64,000 nucleotides of DNA from Paenibacillus alvei DSM 29 (GTDB taxonomy: Bacteria > Bacillota > Bacilli > Paenibacillales > Paenibacillaceae): assembly GCF_000293805.1 (NCBI RefSeq), contig NZ_AMBZ01000004.1, positions 517,001-581,000 of the forward strand, given 5' to 3'. Positions 37,972-49,443 of this stretch are shown piece after piece. The first letter of the stretch is position 1. Every line of letters begins with the position of its first letter. The position numbers and the translations under genes are program-made. The notes under the pieces are model-generated. The model was not told the DNA's origin, made no database searches, and saw nothing but the letters and a program-made list of their open reading frames with translations.

Positions 37972-38711
37972 TTTTCATCGAGATCTGAATCGTAATCGCG
38001 ATCAGGCTCGAACAGGCCAGCACCCTCATGGTTATTCATATACTGACGATATTGTCGATTGCGAACAATGGAAACATGGCGGCCAGTCAAGTCTGTAGCA
38101 ACGAAGCTTTCATATGCTTCTACACACCCGTCGAGCTCTTCAGATGCTTCAATATATAAGTTGCCATAATCATCGACTTCGCGCTCTTCGTGCATGGCAG
38201 GCGTATTAGAAGTTCCCCATGACTCAACGATTTGCCAGGCGTCCTCGCCGTCAAATCCGTTTTGTGTATCTTCGTCAAGGCTTGTTCGTCCGAATGGAGG
38301 AGTTAAGAATTCTTCTTCAATCGGGCGGTTCTGGGATATCATTTGTTCAGGACAATGTTCAACGCAATACATCGTGGAAGGGACGGCCTCCAAACGTTCG
38401 TATGGGATGTCCTTGCCACACACAACGCATTTGCCATATTGCCCTTTCTTCATGCGCGATAAGGCTGTGTCGATGCGATCCAGCAGGATCTCATCATGCT
38501 CGTTCAATGCAATGTCCTTGCCGCGTTCGAACATTTCAGTGCCAACGTCGCCTGGGTGATTATCCAATGTGGACAACTCCCCTGTATTTTCACGGAGTGA
38601 GTTGGACAAGCCATAATGATCTCCTCGATGCAGACGCCGCTCGATTTGAGCCTTGGATTGCAGCAATTGCTGCTGTAAGCTGTTTATTTGCTCAGTTGAA
38701 AGTTGAGACAT
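37965..38711 (-). CDS. TraR/DksA-type zinc-finger protein (YlyA/YteA family)
   Basis: A 248-residue protein: an N-terminal coiled-coil arm (about 1-80, EQINSLQQQLLQSKAQIERRL), ERGKDIALNEHDEILLDRID, then a C4-type zinc finger (CVVCGKDIPYERL ... YCVEHC). A long acidic C-terminal part follows (about 140-248), characteristic of Bacillus YlyA/YteA proteins, some of which affect sigma-G-directed transcription. B. subtilis ylyA lies at this place between ileS and lspA. I prefer ATG 38711 with gaaaggagcg upstream; an in-frame ATG at 38735 lies before that site. Confidence 0.85.
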   Translation of the reverse strand: MSQLSTEQINSLQQQLLQSKAQIERRLHRGDHYGLSNSLRENTGELSTLDNHPGDVGTEMFERGKDIALNEHDEILLDRIDTALSRMKKGQYGKCVVCGKDIPYERLEAVPSTMYCVEHCPEQMISQNRPIEEEFLTPPFGRTSLDEDTQNGFDGEDAWQIVESWGTSNTPAMHEEREVDDYGNLYIEASEELDGCVEAYESFVATDLTGRHVSIVRNRQYRQYMNNHEGAGLFEPDRDYDSDLDENQ

Positions 38712-38891
38712 CAGTGCGGGACGCTCCTTTCGCATTGGCGTAACTTACAACTAGCATGTGCAAATTGGAGAGGGTTCCTGCGTGGTAAATGGCGTAGGCA
38801 ATGGATTGGTTTGGGTTAGGTTCCTGTGATACAATGAGCAAAGCTTCAATTGAATAACATAATTAAAATTAAAATGAGGTGACTGTGGCAC

Positions 38892-39398
38892 GTGTGGTAC
38901 TATATTATCGCCTTTATCGTATTGCTGATTGATCAAGTAAGCAAATGGATGATTGCTACGAACTTGCAGTTGGGTGAGAAAATTCCAGTAATAGGCAATT
39001 TCTTCTTGATCACGTCCCATCGCAATACAGGAGCGGCCTTCAGTATTTTGGAAAATCAGCGCTGGTTCTTCATTGTCATTACGATAGTGGTTGTAATCGG
39101 ACTTGTATGGTATATGCAAAAAATTAGACATCAGAGCGGGATCATACTACCGCTTGGATTAAGCCTTATTTTGGGTGGTGCAATTGGCAACTTTATCGAT
39201 CGTTTGCTTACGGGTGAAGTTGTTGATTTTCTCCAATTTAACTTTGGTTCCTATACATTCCCGATCTTCAATGTTGCAGACATGGGGATTTGTATTGGTG
39301 TCGGGTTGGTTCTACTAGACGCTCTCGTTACGGTGAAGCGCGAGAATCATTCCGATTCATCTGCGGAACATAATGACAACACAACGAATCAAGCATAG
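38892..39398 (+). CDS. lspA: Signal peptidase II (prolipoprotein peptidase)
   Basis: A 168-residue, four-helix membrane aspartic protease that removes signal peptides from prolipoproteins such as those encoded at 6264, 52064 and 56918. The catalytic regions are visible: GAIGNFIDRLLTGEVVDFL and FPIFNVADMGI. The hydrophilic tail is extended (HSDSSAEHNDNTT). GTG 38892 gives MWYYIIAFIVLLIDQ and has gaggtgac upstream. Confidence 0.94.
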   Translation: MWYYIIAFIVLLIDQVSKWMIATNLQLGEKIPVIGNFFLITSHRNTGAAFSILENQRWFFIVITIVVVIGLVWYMQKIRHQSGIILPLGLSLILGGAIGNFIDRLLTGEVVDFLQFNFGSYTFPIFNVADMGICIGVGLVLLDALVTVKRENHSDSSAEHNDNTTNQA

Positions 39399-39425
39399 GG
39401 ATAGGAAGAGAAAGGAACATAAGCA

Positions 39426-40387
39426 ATGACAGATGAAAAAACGTACAACCACAAACGGGGGATGAAGGGCGTGAGCCATACATATGGAGGGTAGAACCTG
39501 CTCATGCGAAGGATCGGATTGATAAATTCATTACCGAATCCATTGAAGAGGATGTCTCTCGATCACAAGTACAGCTCTGGATTCGTGATGAGCATGTACT
39601 CGTCAATGGTCAGCCTGTAAAATCGAATTACAAGGTGGCTGTGGCTGATGTCATTACATTAACGATGCCGGAGCCAGCCTCAGCTGACATTATCGCTGAG
39701 GATATCCCTCTTGATGTGTATTATGAAGACAAGGACGTTATTGTCATTAATAAGCCGCGCGGAATGGTTGTCCACCCAGCGCCAGGGCATACTTCAGGTA
39801 CCGTCGTCAATGCATTGATGCATCATTGCCGTGATTTGTCCGGCATTAACGGTGAGCTTCGACCAGGAATTGTCCATCGAATTGATAAGGATACCTCGGG
39901 CTTATTAATGGCAGCCAAGCATGATCGCGCACATGTTCATTTGGCAGAGCAGCTAAAAGAACACTCAGTTATGCGTAAATATGTTGCACTTGTGCACGGA
40001 AATGTGCCCCATGATCAAGGAACGGTTGATGCGCCAATTGGACGGGATACCCACGACCGCAAGATGTATACCGTAACAGAGAATAATAGCAAGCATGCAG
40101 TGACCCATTTTAAAGTATTGGAACGGTTTGGAGATGCAACGCTTGTTGAATTGCAATTGGAAACCGGGCGTACGCATCAAATACGTGTGCATATGAAGTT
40201 TATTGGTCACCCATTAGTAGGCGATCCGATGTATAGCCGGGGGACTCGTGGATTGACAATGAATGGGCAGGCCTTGCATGCGATGACGCTTGGCTTCGTA
40301 CATCCAACGAGTGGGGAAACCTTGGAATTCCATGCTCCGATCCCTGAGGATATGGAGAGTCTGCTACACTCGATTCGTAATAGATAA
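39426..40387 (+). CDS. rluD: Pseudouridine synthase of the RluA/RluD family, apparent frameshift near the start
   Basis: Modifies uridines in 23S rRNA. From WRVEPAHAKDRIDKFI (about 39482) the frame is open to 40387: an S4 domain (about residues 20-85), then the catalytic domain with GIVHRIDKDTSGLLMAAK, containing the catalytic Asp, and ETGRTHQIRVHM. A start with a plausible N-terminus is ATG 39426 (MTDEKTYNHK), but it joins the body only if one G is added to the G5 run at 39457-39461, giving 320 residues. Otherwise translation would have to begin inside the S4 domain, at about GTG 39635. Corresponds to ylyB next to lspA. Confidence 0.9.
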
Positions 40388-40570
40388 TCATATTATGCAA
40401 ATTAAACCATGGTTTTAGGTTAAAATACGGTTCCTTTATTGATATATGTGTGAAAAAAGTGCAAATAGTATTGAAGATCATTCATTCCTTTTGTCGTCAA
40501 AATCGAACATAGTTATTACAGTGGCATCATAACCGATATAAGATTGATGCAAAAGAAGGAGCTGTATAGG

Positions 40571-41824
40571 ATGACGACAAAATACTATCAAAACACATAT
40601 ATTCAGCATACATTTGCAGACCGGATTGGCGGATCCAATTATGGAAAGGATACAAATATTTATAAGTTTGAGAAAATCAAACGGGCCAAGATTGCTGCCA
40701 AATTGCAATACCCTGACGTTGAACTAATTGATATGGGTGTTGGCGAGCCGGATGAGATGGCAGATGCGGGAATCGTAGCTACATTGGCTGAAGAAGCAGC
40801 CAAGCCCGAAAATCGCGGCTACGCAGATAATGGTATCTCGGAATTCAAGCACGCTGCTGCAAAATATTTGCAGGAAGTGTTCCATGTTGAGGGAATTGAT
40901 CCAGATACAGAGATACTTCACTCTATCGGAACGAAGCCTGCATTAGCCATGCTTCCTTCTTGCTTTATTAATCCAGGAGATATTACGATCATGACGGTTC
41001 CTGGCTATCCAGTAATGGGAACACATACGAAATATCTGGGTGGAGAGGTTTACAACATTCCGTTAACCGCGGACAATCATTTCCTGCCTAATTTGGATGC
41101 GATTCCGGAAGAGGTATGCAAGCGAGCGAAGCTCTTATATTTGAATTATCCAAACAACCCAACTGGCGCTGTGGCGACAGTTGAGTTTTTCACGAAAGCC
41201 ATTGCTTGGGCGAAGCAGCATCAGGTTATTATCGTTCATGACGCTCCTTATGCGGCATTGACATATGACGGCAATAAGCCGCTTAGTTTCTTGAGCGTAC
41301 CGGGTGCCAAAGATGTAGGCGTAGAGCTCCATTCCCTGTCCAAGTCGTACAATATGACAGGATGGCGCATTGGATTCATTGTTGGTAATCCGCTGATTGT
41401 GAAGGCATTCGGAGATGTTAAAGATAATAATGATTCCGGTCAATTCATCGCGATCCAAAAGGCTGCTGCGTACGGGCTTGCTCATCCAGAGATTACAGAA
41501 GCAATTGGGGCCAAGTATTCCCGCCGTCATGATTTGCTTGTTGCCGCACTGAATGAGGCAGGCTTCCATGCTGTTAAACCACAAGGCTCCTTCTTCTTGT
41601 ATGTTGAGGCTCCTAAAGCGGTGCAAGGCGGGCCGGAATTCCATACAGCAGAGGATTTCTCCCAATATTTGATCCGAGAGAAATTGATCTCTACCGTCCC
41701 ATGGGATGATGCAGGCCGTTTTATTCGTTTTTCTGTAACGTTCCAAGCACAAGGCGAAGCGGAAGAAAAGCGGGTTATGAATGAACTGAAGCGTCGACTG
41801 ATGGATGTAGAATATATTTTCTAG
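40571..41824 (+). CDS. dapL: LL-diaminopimelate aminotransferase
   Basis: A 417-residue class I/II PLP aminotransferase that forms LL-diaminopimelate from tetrahydrodipicolinate in one step, supplying meso-DAP (via DapF) for MurE and lysine. Motifs: FADRIGGSNYGKDTNIYKFE, LYLNYPNNPTGA, and SLSKSYNMTGWRIGF with the PLP lysine. N-terminal length and text match DapL rather than general aspartate aminotransferases. ATG 40571 is chosen (MTTKYYQNTY), with agaaggag about 12 nt upstream. It lies between rluD and the pyr operon, where B. subtilis has no such gene. Confidence 0.9.
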   Translation: MTTKYYQNTYIQHTFADRIGGSNYGKDTNIYKFEKIKRAKIAAKLQYPDVELIDMGVGEPDEMADAGIVATLAEEAAKPENRGYADNGISEFKHAAAKYLQEVFHVEGIDPDTEILHSIGTKPALAMLPSCFINPGDITIMTVPGYPVMGTHTKYLGGEVYNIPLTADNHFLPNLDAIPEEVCKRAKLLYLNYPNNPTGAVATVEFFTKAIAWAKQHQVIIVHDAPYAALTYDGNKPLSFLSVPGAKDVGVELHSLSKSYNMTGWRIGFIVGNPLIVKAFGDVKDNNDSGQFIAIQKAAAYGLAHPEITEAIGAKYSRRHDLLVAALNEAGFHAVKPQGSFFLYVEAPKAVQGGPEFHTAEDFSQYLIREKLISTVPWDDAGRFIRFSVTFQAQGEAEEKRVMNELKRRLMDVEYIF

Positions 41825-41845
41825 TATTTGTTTGCAAGTAATAAC

Positions 41846-41874
41846 TTGACATGTAACGTGAGAAGTGGGATAAT
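41846..41874 (+). promoter_or_regulatory. Sigma-A promoter of the pyr operon
   Basis: ttgaca (41846-41851), 17-bp spacer, gataat (41869-41874). It sits just before the attenuator. Confidence 0.85.
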
Positions 41875-41879
41875 CCAGT

Positions 41880-42104
41880 TAATCAAATAAGACCTTTAAA
41901 TCAGTCCCGAGAGGCTGGCAAGGTAACGCTCGTTTACGAGAAAGAACACGTGAAGAGCGGAAGGAAGAAGTGTATCCGTCAGAGGCCGAGAGCTATGATG
42001 GAACGCGAACAGCTTCTTCGTTCTGCGCTCTATCTTCATGCGGATTCTTTCCGCGCATATCGTGAATGCACACAACTCCTTGCCTCCGGGCAAGGAGTTT
42101 TTTT
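41880..42104 (+). promoter_or_regulatory. PyrR-dependent attenuator leader of the pyr operon
   Basis: The PyrR binding loop agtcccgagaggct (41903-41916) fits the known anti-antiterminator consensus ARUCCNGNGAGGYU exactly. The leader ends in a strong terminator: aactccttgcc / ggcaaggagtt (42074-42084 / 42089-42099), loop tccg, then seven Ts. When UMP/UTP is abundant PyrR binds and termination is favoured. Only this attenuator is seen; the pyrR-pyrB gap is 5 nt, so the second and third sites of B. subtilis are absent. Confidence 0.93.
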
Positions 42105-42158
42105 GTATCTGCACACACTATCGATATACAGTCTTGCCCTAACTTATATAAGGGCTGA

Positions 42159-42725
<567 letters not shown>

Positions 42726-42730
42726 CAACA

Positions 42731-43639
42731 ATGTCAATTCAGATGGAACGATCGGTAAAAGACCGCAGTCTGCTCGGCTTAAAGTCGTTAAGCAGATTCG
42801 AAATCGAATCGATTCTGAATCGTGCCGCACATTGGGATGAACAGCATGTCAAAGTTCAGAATGTGTTGAAGGATAAATTTGTAGCCAACATGTTTTTTGA
42901 GAACAGCACGCGCACCCGCTGTTCGTTCGAAGTAGCCGAGAAGCGCCTTGGCGCTGAGGTTATCAACTTCTCAACATCAGCATCGAGTGTCGAAAAGGGA
43001 GAATCCATCTACGATACGGTTCGAACGCTAGAATCGATGGGCATGGATGCAGGTGTTATCCGCTTGAAGCCGATTGGGCTCTTGGAACAAATTGCGGAGC
43101 GTGTCAAGATGCCGCTTATAAACGCAGGGGACGGCAATAACGAGCATCCAACACAAGCGCTGCTCGACCTGTACACGATGCGCAAGCATTTCGGACAGCT
43201 GGATGGCTTACATGTCGCGATTGTCGGAGACATAGAGCACAGCCGGGTAGCACGTTCAAATCTATACGCGCTGCGCAAGTTCGGAGCGAACGTAAGCTTC
43301 TGTGCACCAGACAACATGCGCGCACATGATTTGGATGCACCGTATGTCACGATGGGTGAGGCTCTTCAAGCCGACGTTGTGATGATGCTCCGCGTACAAC
43401 TTGAGCGCCACGAATCGGAAGTTATGCACTCAACTGAGGCGTACCGGGCAGAGTACGGCTTAACACTTGAACGCGTCGCACAGATGAAGAAACATGCGAT
43501 TATTATGCACCCGGCGCCAGTCAACCGCAATGTAGAAATTGACGACGAGGTTGTCGAGGCTGAATCGGCACGAATTTTCGAGCAGATGGCTAACGGCGTT
43601 CCGGTGCGAATGGCCGTATTGGAAAGAGCATTAGTATAA
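42731..43639 (+). CDS. pyrB: Aspartate carbamoyltransferase catalytic chain
   Basis: A 302-residue enzyme forming N-carbamoyl-L-aspartate. Carbamoyl-phosphate loop NMFFENSTRTRCSFE, HPTQALLDLYTM and the aspartate-binding MMLRVQLERH block are intact. It starts 5 nt after pyrR. There is no pyrI regulatory chain, as usual in Bacillota. Confidence 0.96.
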   Translation: MSIQMERSVKDRSLLGLKSLSRFEIESILNRAAHWDEQHVKVQNVLKDKFVANMFFENSTRTRCSFEVAEKRLGAEVINFSTSASSVEKGESIYDTVRTLESMGMDAGVIRLKPIGLLEQIAERVKMPLINAGDGNNEHPTQALLDLYTMRKHFGQLDGLHVAIVGDIEHSRVARSNLYALRKFGANVSFCAPDNMRAHDLDAPYVTMGEALQADVVMMLRVQLERHESEVMHSTEAYRAEYGLTLERVAQMKKHAIIMHPAPVNRNVEIDDEVVEAESARIFEQMANGVPVRMAVLERALV

Positions 43640-43736
43640 AGTGTAAACCAATCATAAACAATTTCTTTCAATAGATAGAACAAGCATACTAAGCGGAGTA
43701 ACGCTTCAAAATGGCATCGTAAGGAGAGAGAAACCG

Positions 43737-45011
43737 ATGATCGTGTTGAAAAATGCAAAGATATTAAATACCGAAGGCGAATTGGTGGACGTTAACATCT
43801 GGATGGAAGACGGAATCATCCGTAAAATCACGAATCTCGAGGAAGCTGTTCCTACGGACGCAGATGTGCAAGATGTTGAAGGCAAATTCGTATCGGCAGG
43901 CTTCATCGATATGCACGTCCATTTGAGAGAGCCTGGCTTTGAACATAAAGAAACGATTGCAACAGGTACTCGCTCCGCAGCGAAGGGCGGATTTACAACA
44001 ATCGCATGCATGCCGAATACGCGGCCAGTAACCGATACGCCGGAAACGGTGCAGCTTATTCTCGATAAAGCAGAGCAGGAAGGTTCGGTTAAGGTGTTGC
44101 CTTACGGCTCGATTACGAAAAATGAGCTTGGAAGAGAACTCACAGACTTTGTAACCTTGAAAAACGCTGGAGTTATTGGCTTCACTGATGATGGGGTCGG
44201 CGTACAAAATGCACGAATGATGAAGGATGCGATGAACTGGGCCAAAGAGCTGGATATGCCGGTGATCGCACATTGTGAAGACGACTCCCTTGTTAAAGGC
44301 GCAGCAGTAACGGATGGGGTTTTCGCCCGCAAGCATGGATTGAAAGGAATTCCGAATGAATCTGAAGCGATTCATGTAGGTCGAGATGTGCTTCTGGCAG
44401 AAGCAACAGGAGTTCATTACCACATATGCCATGTCAGCACGGAGCAGTCGATACGGCTTATCCGCCAAGCGAAGCAAATTGGTGTAAAGGTAACTGCCGA
44501 GGTATGTCCACACCACCTGCTGCTCTCGGATGAAGATATTCCGGGTATGGATGCGAATTGGAAGATGAACCCTCCGCTGCGCTCGCCTCGAGATGTTGAG
44601 GCCTGCATTGAAGCTCTGGTGGATGGCACAATCGATATCATCGTCACAGACCATGCGCCGCACACCGAAGAAGAGAAGGCAAAAGGAATGGAGCTTGCTC
44701 CATTCGGAATTGTCGGATTGGAAACAGCATTCCCGCTTCTCTATACGAAATTTGTAGCGACTGGAAAGTGGCCGCTGTCCTTGCTTGTCAATCGAATGAC
44801 GAGCGACCCGGCAAGAACGTTTGGTTTGAATACCGGGCGTATTGAGGAAGGTGCGCCAGCTGACCTTACCGTTATTGATTTGGATACTGAACGTCAGGTT
44901 AACCCGGATGAGTTCTTAACAAAGGGACGCAATACACCATTTACCGGCTGGAGCCTAAAGGGATGGCCGATGAAGACATTCGTCGATGGCCGTCTCGTAT
45001 GGAGCAACTAA
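43737..45011 (+). CDS. pyrC: Dihydroorotase (class I)
   Basis: A 424-residue zinc amidohydrolase closing carbamoyl-aspartate to dihydroorotate. Metal ligands are in DMHVHLREPGFE, HCEDDSL, YHICHVSTEQS and IVTDHAPHTEEEK. ATG 43737 follows aaggagagag. No pyrP uracil permease gene is present between pyrR and pyrB, unlike B. subtilis. Confidence 0.96.
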   Translation: MIVLKNAKILNTEGELVDVNIWMEDGIIRKITNLEEAVPTDADVQDVEGKFVSAGFIDMHVHLREPGFEHKETIATGTRSAAKGGFTTIACMPNTRPVTDTPETVQLILDKAEQEGSVKVLPYGSITKNELGRELTDFVTLKNAGVIGFTDDGVGVQNARMMKDAMNWAKELDMPVIAHCEDDSLVKGAAVTDGVFARKHGLKGIPNESEAIHVGRDVLLAEATGVHYHICHVSTEQSIRLIRQAKQIGVKVTAEVCPHHLLLSDEDIPGMDANWKMNPPLRSPRDVEACIEALVDGTIDIIVTDHAPHTEEEKAKGMELAPFGIVGLETAFPLLYTKFVATGKWPLSLLVNRMTSDPARTFGLNTGRIEEGAPADLTVIDLDTERQVNPDEFLTKGRNTPFTGWSLKGWPMKTFVDGRLVWSN

Positions 45012-45092
45012 CGAGATTACGAGTAACAAAATATAGATAGATGAAGACAAGCAACGGGAAGTGCATAAGATGGAGAGCGAGGAGTGACGAAC

Positions 45093-46223
45093 ATGCAAGC
45101 AAGATTGTTGTTGGAAGATGGTACCCTCTTTACAGGAACAGGGTTCGGAGCAGATGGTGAGTCTGTAGGCGAGGTTGTATTTAATACAGGGATTACAGGA
45201 TACCAAGAGGTATTGTCCGACCCATCTTACTGTGGACAGATTGTAACGATGACTTATCCGCTAATTGGTAACTACGGCATTACGCGCGATGATTTCGAAT
45301 CGATTCGCCCTTATGTGAACGGGTTCGTCGTGCGCAGACATGAAGAAGTGCCTAGTAACTGGCGCGCTGAATATTCAGTAGACCGACTGCTGAAAGAGTA
45401 CAGCATCGTAGGAATCAGCGGCATTGATACACGCATGTTGACTCGCAAGCTTCGTCACTTCGGTACGATGAAGGGGTTGCTGACAACAGGCAGCCAATCT
45501 ATTGAAGAGTTGAAGGAAATGCTCGGAGTCAGTGAGTTGATGCGGGATCAGGTAGCACGTACTTCGACAAAGCAGCTCTTCTCCAGCCCTGGTGATAAAG
45601 AACGAATCGTTCTCGTCGACTTTGGTGCGAAAAGCGGTATTGTGCGCGAATTGACGAAGCGCGGATGCGATGTAGTTGTCGTTCCTCATGATACAACAGC
45701 AGAGGAAATTCGTCGCCTGCGTCCAGACGGGATTCAATTGTCCAACGGCCCTGGGGATCCGAAGGATGTCCCTCATGCTGTAAAGATGCTACAAGAGCTT
45801 CTTGGAGAGTACCCAATCTTCGGCATCTGCTTAGGACACCAATTGTTCGCGCTCGCTTGCGGAGCAGACACAGGCAAGCTGAAATTTGGCCATCGCGGCG
45901 GCAACCATCCGGTTAAGGAGCTTGCAACGAATCGCTGCTATATTACTTCTCAAAACCATGGATATACGGTTCTGGAAGACTCGGTGCAAGGCACGGAGTT
46001 GAAGGTCACGCATATCAACAATAACGATAAAACGATTGAAGGACTTGCGCATGTGAAATACCCGGCCTTCTCGGTGCAATATCATCCAGAAGCAGCTCCT
46101 GGTCCGCATGATAGCAGCTACTTGTTCGACCAATTCATCGATATGATTCGTGAGCATAAACGCAATCAACCTAAGGTTCCGAGACAAGCGGAACTCGTAG
46201 CACAGCTGAAAGGGGAACTATAA
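45093..46223 (+). CDS. carA: Carbamoyl-phosphate synthase small subunit (glutamine amidotransferase)
   Basis: A 376-residue subunit that hydrolyses glutamine and passes ammonia to CarB. Class I amidotransferase triad: Cys246 in [12 protein letters not shown], and the His/Glu of [12 protein letters not shown]. The N-terminal half has [20 protein letters not shown] and [16 protein letters not shown] 45093 with gaggagtga just upstream is preferred to GTG 45084. One nucleotide separates it from carB. Being in the pyr operon it is the pyrimidine-specific enzyme (PyrAA). Confidence 0.95.
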   Translation: MQARLLLEDGTLFTGTGFGADGESVGEVVFNTGITGYQEVLSDPSYCGQIVTMTYPLIGNYGITRDDFESIRPYVNGFVVRRHEEVPSNWRAEYSVDRLLKEYSIVGISGIDTRMLTRKLRHFGTMKGLLTTGSQSIEELKEMLGVSELMRDQVARTSTKQLFSSPGDKERIVLVDFGAKSGIVRELTKRGCDVVVVPHDTTAEEIRRLRPDGIQLSNGPGDPKDVPHAVKMLQELLGEYPIFGICLGHQLFALACGADTGKLKFGHRGGNHPVKELATNRCYITSQNHGYTVLEDSVQGTELKVTHINNNDKTIEGLAHVKYPAFSVQYHPEAAPGPHDSSYLFDQFIDMIREHKRNQPKVPRQAELVAQLKGEL

Positions 46224-46224
46224 A

Positions 46225-49200
46225 ATGCCGAAAAATAAAGACCTCAAGAAAATCCTTGTTATCGGATCAGGCCCGATTGTTATCGGTCAGGCAGCTGAGT
46301 TCGACTATGCAGGAACACAAGCATGTGAAGCCTTGAAAGAAGAAGGCATGGAAGTCGTTCTCATTAACAGCAACCCTGCTACGATTATGACAGACACGAA
46401 TATGGCAGATAAGGTATACATCGAGCCAATTACACTAGAATTCGTTACTCAAATCATTCGGCAAGAGCGCCCAGATGGGTTGCTTCCAACCTTGGGCGGG
46501 CAAACAGGCTTGAACATGGCAATGGAGCTTGCTCGTGCCGGCGTGCTTGAGCAAGAGAACGTCAAGCTTCTCGGTACACAGCTTGATTCCATTGAGCGTG
46601 CAGAAGACCGCGACTTGTTCCGCGACCTGATGCGCGAATTGGAGCAGCCAGTGCCAGAGAGTGTTATCGTCAATTCGGTACAGGAAGCGGTTGACTTCGC
46701 GAACACGATTGGATACCCAATTATTGTCCGTCCTGCTTATACGCTCGGCGGAACGGGTGGCGGTATTTGCGCGAACGAAGAGGAACTGCGCGATACAGTA
46801 GCATCAGGCATCCGCTACAGTCCAATTGGACAATGCTTGATTGAAAAGAGCATCGCTGGCATGAAGGAAGTCGAGTACGAGGTTATGCGTGACGCGAATG
46901 ACAACTGCATCGTGGTCTGCAACATGGAAAACTTCGACCCAGTAGGCGTCCATACAGGTGACAGTATCGTAGTTGCACCAAGCCAAACGCTGTCGGATCG
47001 CGAGTATCAAATGCTGCGCTCCGCATCACTTAAAATCATCCGTGCGCTCAACATTGAGGGTGGATGTAACGTTCAGTTCGCGCTGGATCCACACAGTTAT
47101 CAATACTATGTCATTGAGGTAAACCCTCGTGTCAGCCGTTCTTCTGCGCTCGCTTCGAAAGCAACAGGTTATCCGATTGCGAAGATGGCGGCGAAAATCG
47201 CAGTTGGCTACACACTCGACGAAATCGTGAACCCAGTTACGGGTCAAACATACGCATGCTTTGAACCTACGCTCGATTACATCGTATCGAAGATTCCGCG
47301 CTGGCCGTTCGATAAATTCACACAAGCGAACCGCAAGCTCGGTACGCAAATGAAAGCAACTGGCGAAGTCATGGCAATTGGGCGTACCTTTGAAGAATCC
47401 ATACACAAGGCAATCCGTTCCCTAGAAATCGGCGTGCATCGCTTGAAGTTGAAAGGTACAGAAGAGCTGGATAAGGAAACGCTGGAATATCGTCTAAAAA
47501 CACCAGATGATGAGCGCATGTTCTTGTTGGCAGAAGCGTTCCGCCGCGGCTACACACTGCAGCAGCTCCAGGATTTGACGAAAATCGACTGGTGGTTCCT
47601 TGACAAGCTGGAGGGCATGGTCAAGTTCGAAGGTCGTATTCGCGGAGAAGAAACTTTGTCTGAGCAAACATTGTACGAAGCGAAGCGCATGGGTTTCACA
47701 GACCGCGCGATTGCTGAGCTGCGCAGCGAAGGCCAGCCAGGCGGAGCTTGCACGAAGGAAGCAGAGGTTCGTGAATATCGGGAACAGCAAGGCTTGAAGC
47801 CTGTATATAAAATGGTAGATACATGTGCCGCTGAATTCGAAGCGACTACACCGTACTACTACTCCACATATGAAGTAGAAAATGAAGTAATAGAGTCCAA
47901 TAAAGAAAAAATCGTCGTGCTCGGCTCCGGTCCAATCCGTATCGGTCAAGGTATCGAGTTCGATTACTCGACTGTACATGCAGTATGGGCAATTCAAGAT
48001 GCAGGATATGAAGCAGTAATCATCAATAACAACCCTGAAACCGTATCGACAGACTTCAATACATCGGATCGCTTGTACTTCGAGCCGCTCTTCTTCGAAG
48101 ACGTTATGAATGTTATCGAGCAAGAGAAGCCGGTAGGGGTTATCGTCCAGTTCGGTGGACAAACAGCGATTAACCTTGCAGCGCCACTTGCTGCTGCGGG
48201 TGTGAAAATTCTCGGTTCGAGTCTGGAAAGCATTGATGAAGCAGAAGACCGTAAGAAATTCGAAGCCTTGCTATCGCGCCTGCATATTGCACAGCCGCAA
48301 GGCAGCACGGTTACATCTGTCGATGAGGCAGTAGGAACGGCACAAACTCTTGGCTACCCGGTGCTCGTTCGTCCATCATATGTCCTTGGCGGACGCGCGA
48401 TGGAAATCGTGTACTCCGATCAAGAGCTGCTCACATATATGGAGCAAGCAGTGAAAATCAATCCGGAGCATCCGGTTCTGATTGACCGCTACATGCTCGG
48501 CAAGGAAGTAGAAGTCGATGCAATTTGCGACGGCGAGACAGTGCTTATCCCGGGTATTATGGAGCATGTTGAGCGCGCAGGGGTACACTCCGGCGACTCG
48601 ATTGCGGTATACCCGCCGCAGCATCTGTCGGAAGAGCTGAAGCGGCAAATCGTCGATGTTACGATTCGCATCGCGAAGGAACTGAAGACGGTCGGTTTGA
48701 TTAACATCCAGTTCGTTATCTTCAACGACCAAGTATATGTTATCGAAGTGAATCCTCGCTCCTCGCGTACGGTTCCATTCCTAAGTAAAGTTACAAACGT
48801 TCCAATGGCGAATGTTGCAACAAAGCTTATCTTGGGTGCGAAGCTGAATGACCTTGGTTATCAAGAGGGCTTGTGGCCAGAAGATGATCATGTATCGGTT
48901 AAGGTTCCGGTGTTCTCGTTCGCGAAGCTGCGCCGAGTTGAACCGACACTTGGCCCTGAGATGAAATCAACAGGAGAAGTAATGGGTCGCGACAAGCAAT
49001 ATGCAAAGGCATTGTACAAAGGCCTCATCGGCTCCGGAATGAAAATTCCTTCGACTGGTGCCATCATCTGCACGGTAGCAGACAAGGACAAGGAAGAAGC
49101 GGTAGAGTTAATGCGCGGATTCGCAAGCCTTGGCTACAAAATTATCGCAACAGGCGGAACAGCGGTTGCACTTGAAAATGCAGGCTTGAGCGTTACCCAT

Positions 49201-49443
49201 GTGAAGAAGCTGACAGAAGGCTCGCCTAACATCCTGGATCTCATCCGCGGAGGAGAAGCGCACTTTGTTGTCAACACCTTGACGAAGGGTAAAACACCAG
49301 AACGCGATGGCTTCCGCATTCGCCGCGAAGCAGTAGAGAACGGCGTAGTCTGCATGACATCGCTAGATACTGTACGCGCACTGCTGGGCATGCTGGAGCA
49401 AATCAACTTCTCATCCCGCGCAATGCCGGTTGTTCAGAAGTAA
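46225..49443 (+). CDS. carB: Carbamoyl-phosphate synthase large subunit
   Basis: A 1072-residue ATP-dependent enzyme with two homologous halves: [10 protein letters not shown] near residue 50 and [20 protein letters not shown] near 610, each followed by an ATP-grasp domain. A C-terminal MGS-like allosteric domain (about 935-1072) contains [13 protein letters not shown]. Length is as in B. subtilis PyrAB. The TAA stop (49441-49443) is the first element of a 12-bp tandem repeat; bypassing this stop would add (SSKK)x5 in frame before a TAG at 49504. Confidence 0.96.
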   Translation: MPKNKDLKKILVIGSGPIVIGQAAEFDYAGTQACEALKEEGMEVVLINSNPATIMTDTNMADKVYIEPITLEFVTQIIRQERPDGLLPTLGGQTGLNMAMELARAGVLEQENVKLLGTQLDSIERAEDRDLFRDLMRELEQPVPESVIVNSVQEAVDFANTIGYPIIVRPAYTLGGTGGGICANEEELRDTVASGIRYSPIGQCLIEKSIAGMKEVEYEVMRDANDNCIVVCNMENFDPVGVHTGDSIVVAPSQTLSDREYQMLRSASLKIIRALNIEGGCNVQFALDPHSYQYYVIEVNPRVSRSSALASKATGYPIAKMAAKIAVGYTLDEIVNPVTGQTYACFEPTLDYIVSKIPRWPFDKFTQANRKLGTQMKATGEVMAIGRTFEESIHKAIRSLEIGVHRLKLKGTEELDKETLEYRLKTPDDERMFLLAEAFRRGYTLQQLQDLTKIDWWFLDKLEGMVKFEGRIRGEETLSEQTLYEAKRMGFTDRAIAELRSEGQPGGACTKEAEVREYREQQGLKPVYKMVDTCAAEFEATTPYYYSTYEVENEVIESNKEKIVVLGSGPIRIGQGIEFDYSTVHAVWAIQDAGYEAVIINNNPETVSTDFNTSDRLYFEPLFFEDVMNVIEQEKPVGVIVQFGGQTAINLAAPLAAAGVKILGSSLESIDEAEDRKKFEALLSRLHIAQPQGSTVTSVDEAVGTAQTLGYPVLVRPSYVLGGRAMEIVYSDQELLTYMEQAVKINPEHPVLIDRYMLGKEVEVDAICDGETVLIPGIMEHVERAGVHSGDSIAVYPPQHLSEELKRQIVDVTIRIAKELKTVGLINIQFVIFNDQVYVIEVNPRSSRTVPFLSKVTNVPMANVATKLILGAKLNDLGYQEGLWPEDDHVSVKVPVFSFAKLRRVEPTLGPEMKSTGEVMGRDKQYAKALYKGLIGSGMKIPSTGAIICTVADKDKEEAVELMRGFASLGYKIIATGGTAVALENAGLSVTHVKKLTEGSPNILDLIRGGEAHFVVNTLTKGKTPERDGFRIRREAVENGVVCMTSLDTVRALLGMLEQINFSSRAMPVVQK

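Noticed and set aside
37027..38743. Plus-strand frames opposite the DksA-like gene
   Set aside because: They are antisense to a gene with clear zinc-finger and coiled-coil motifs and have no ribosome sites.
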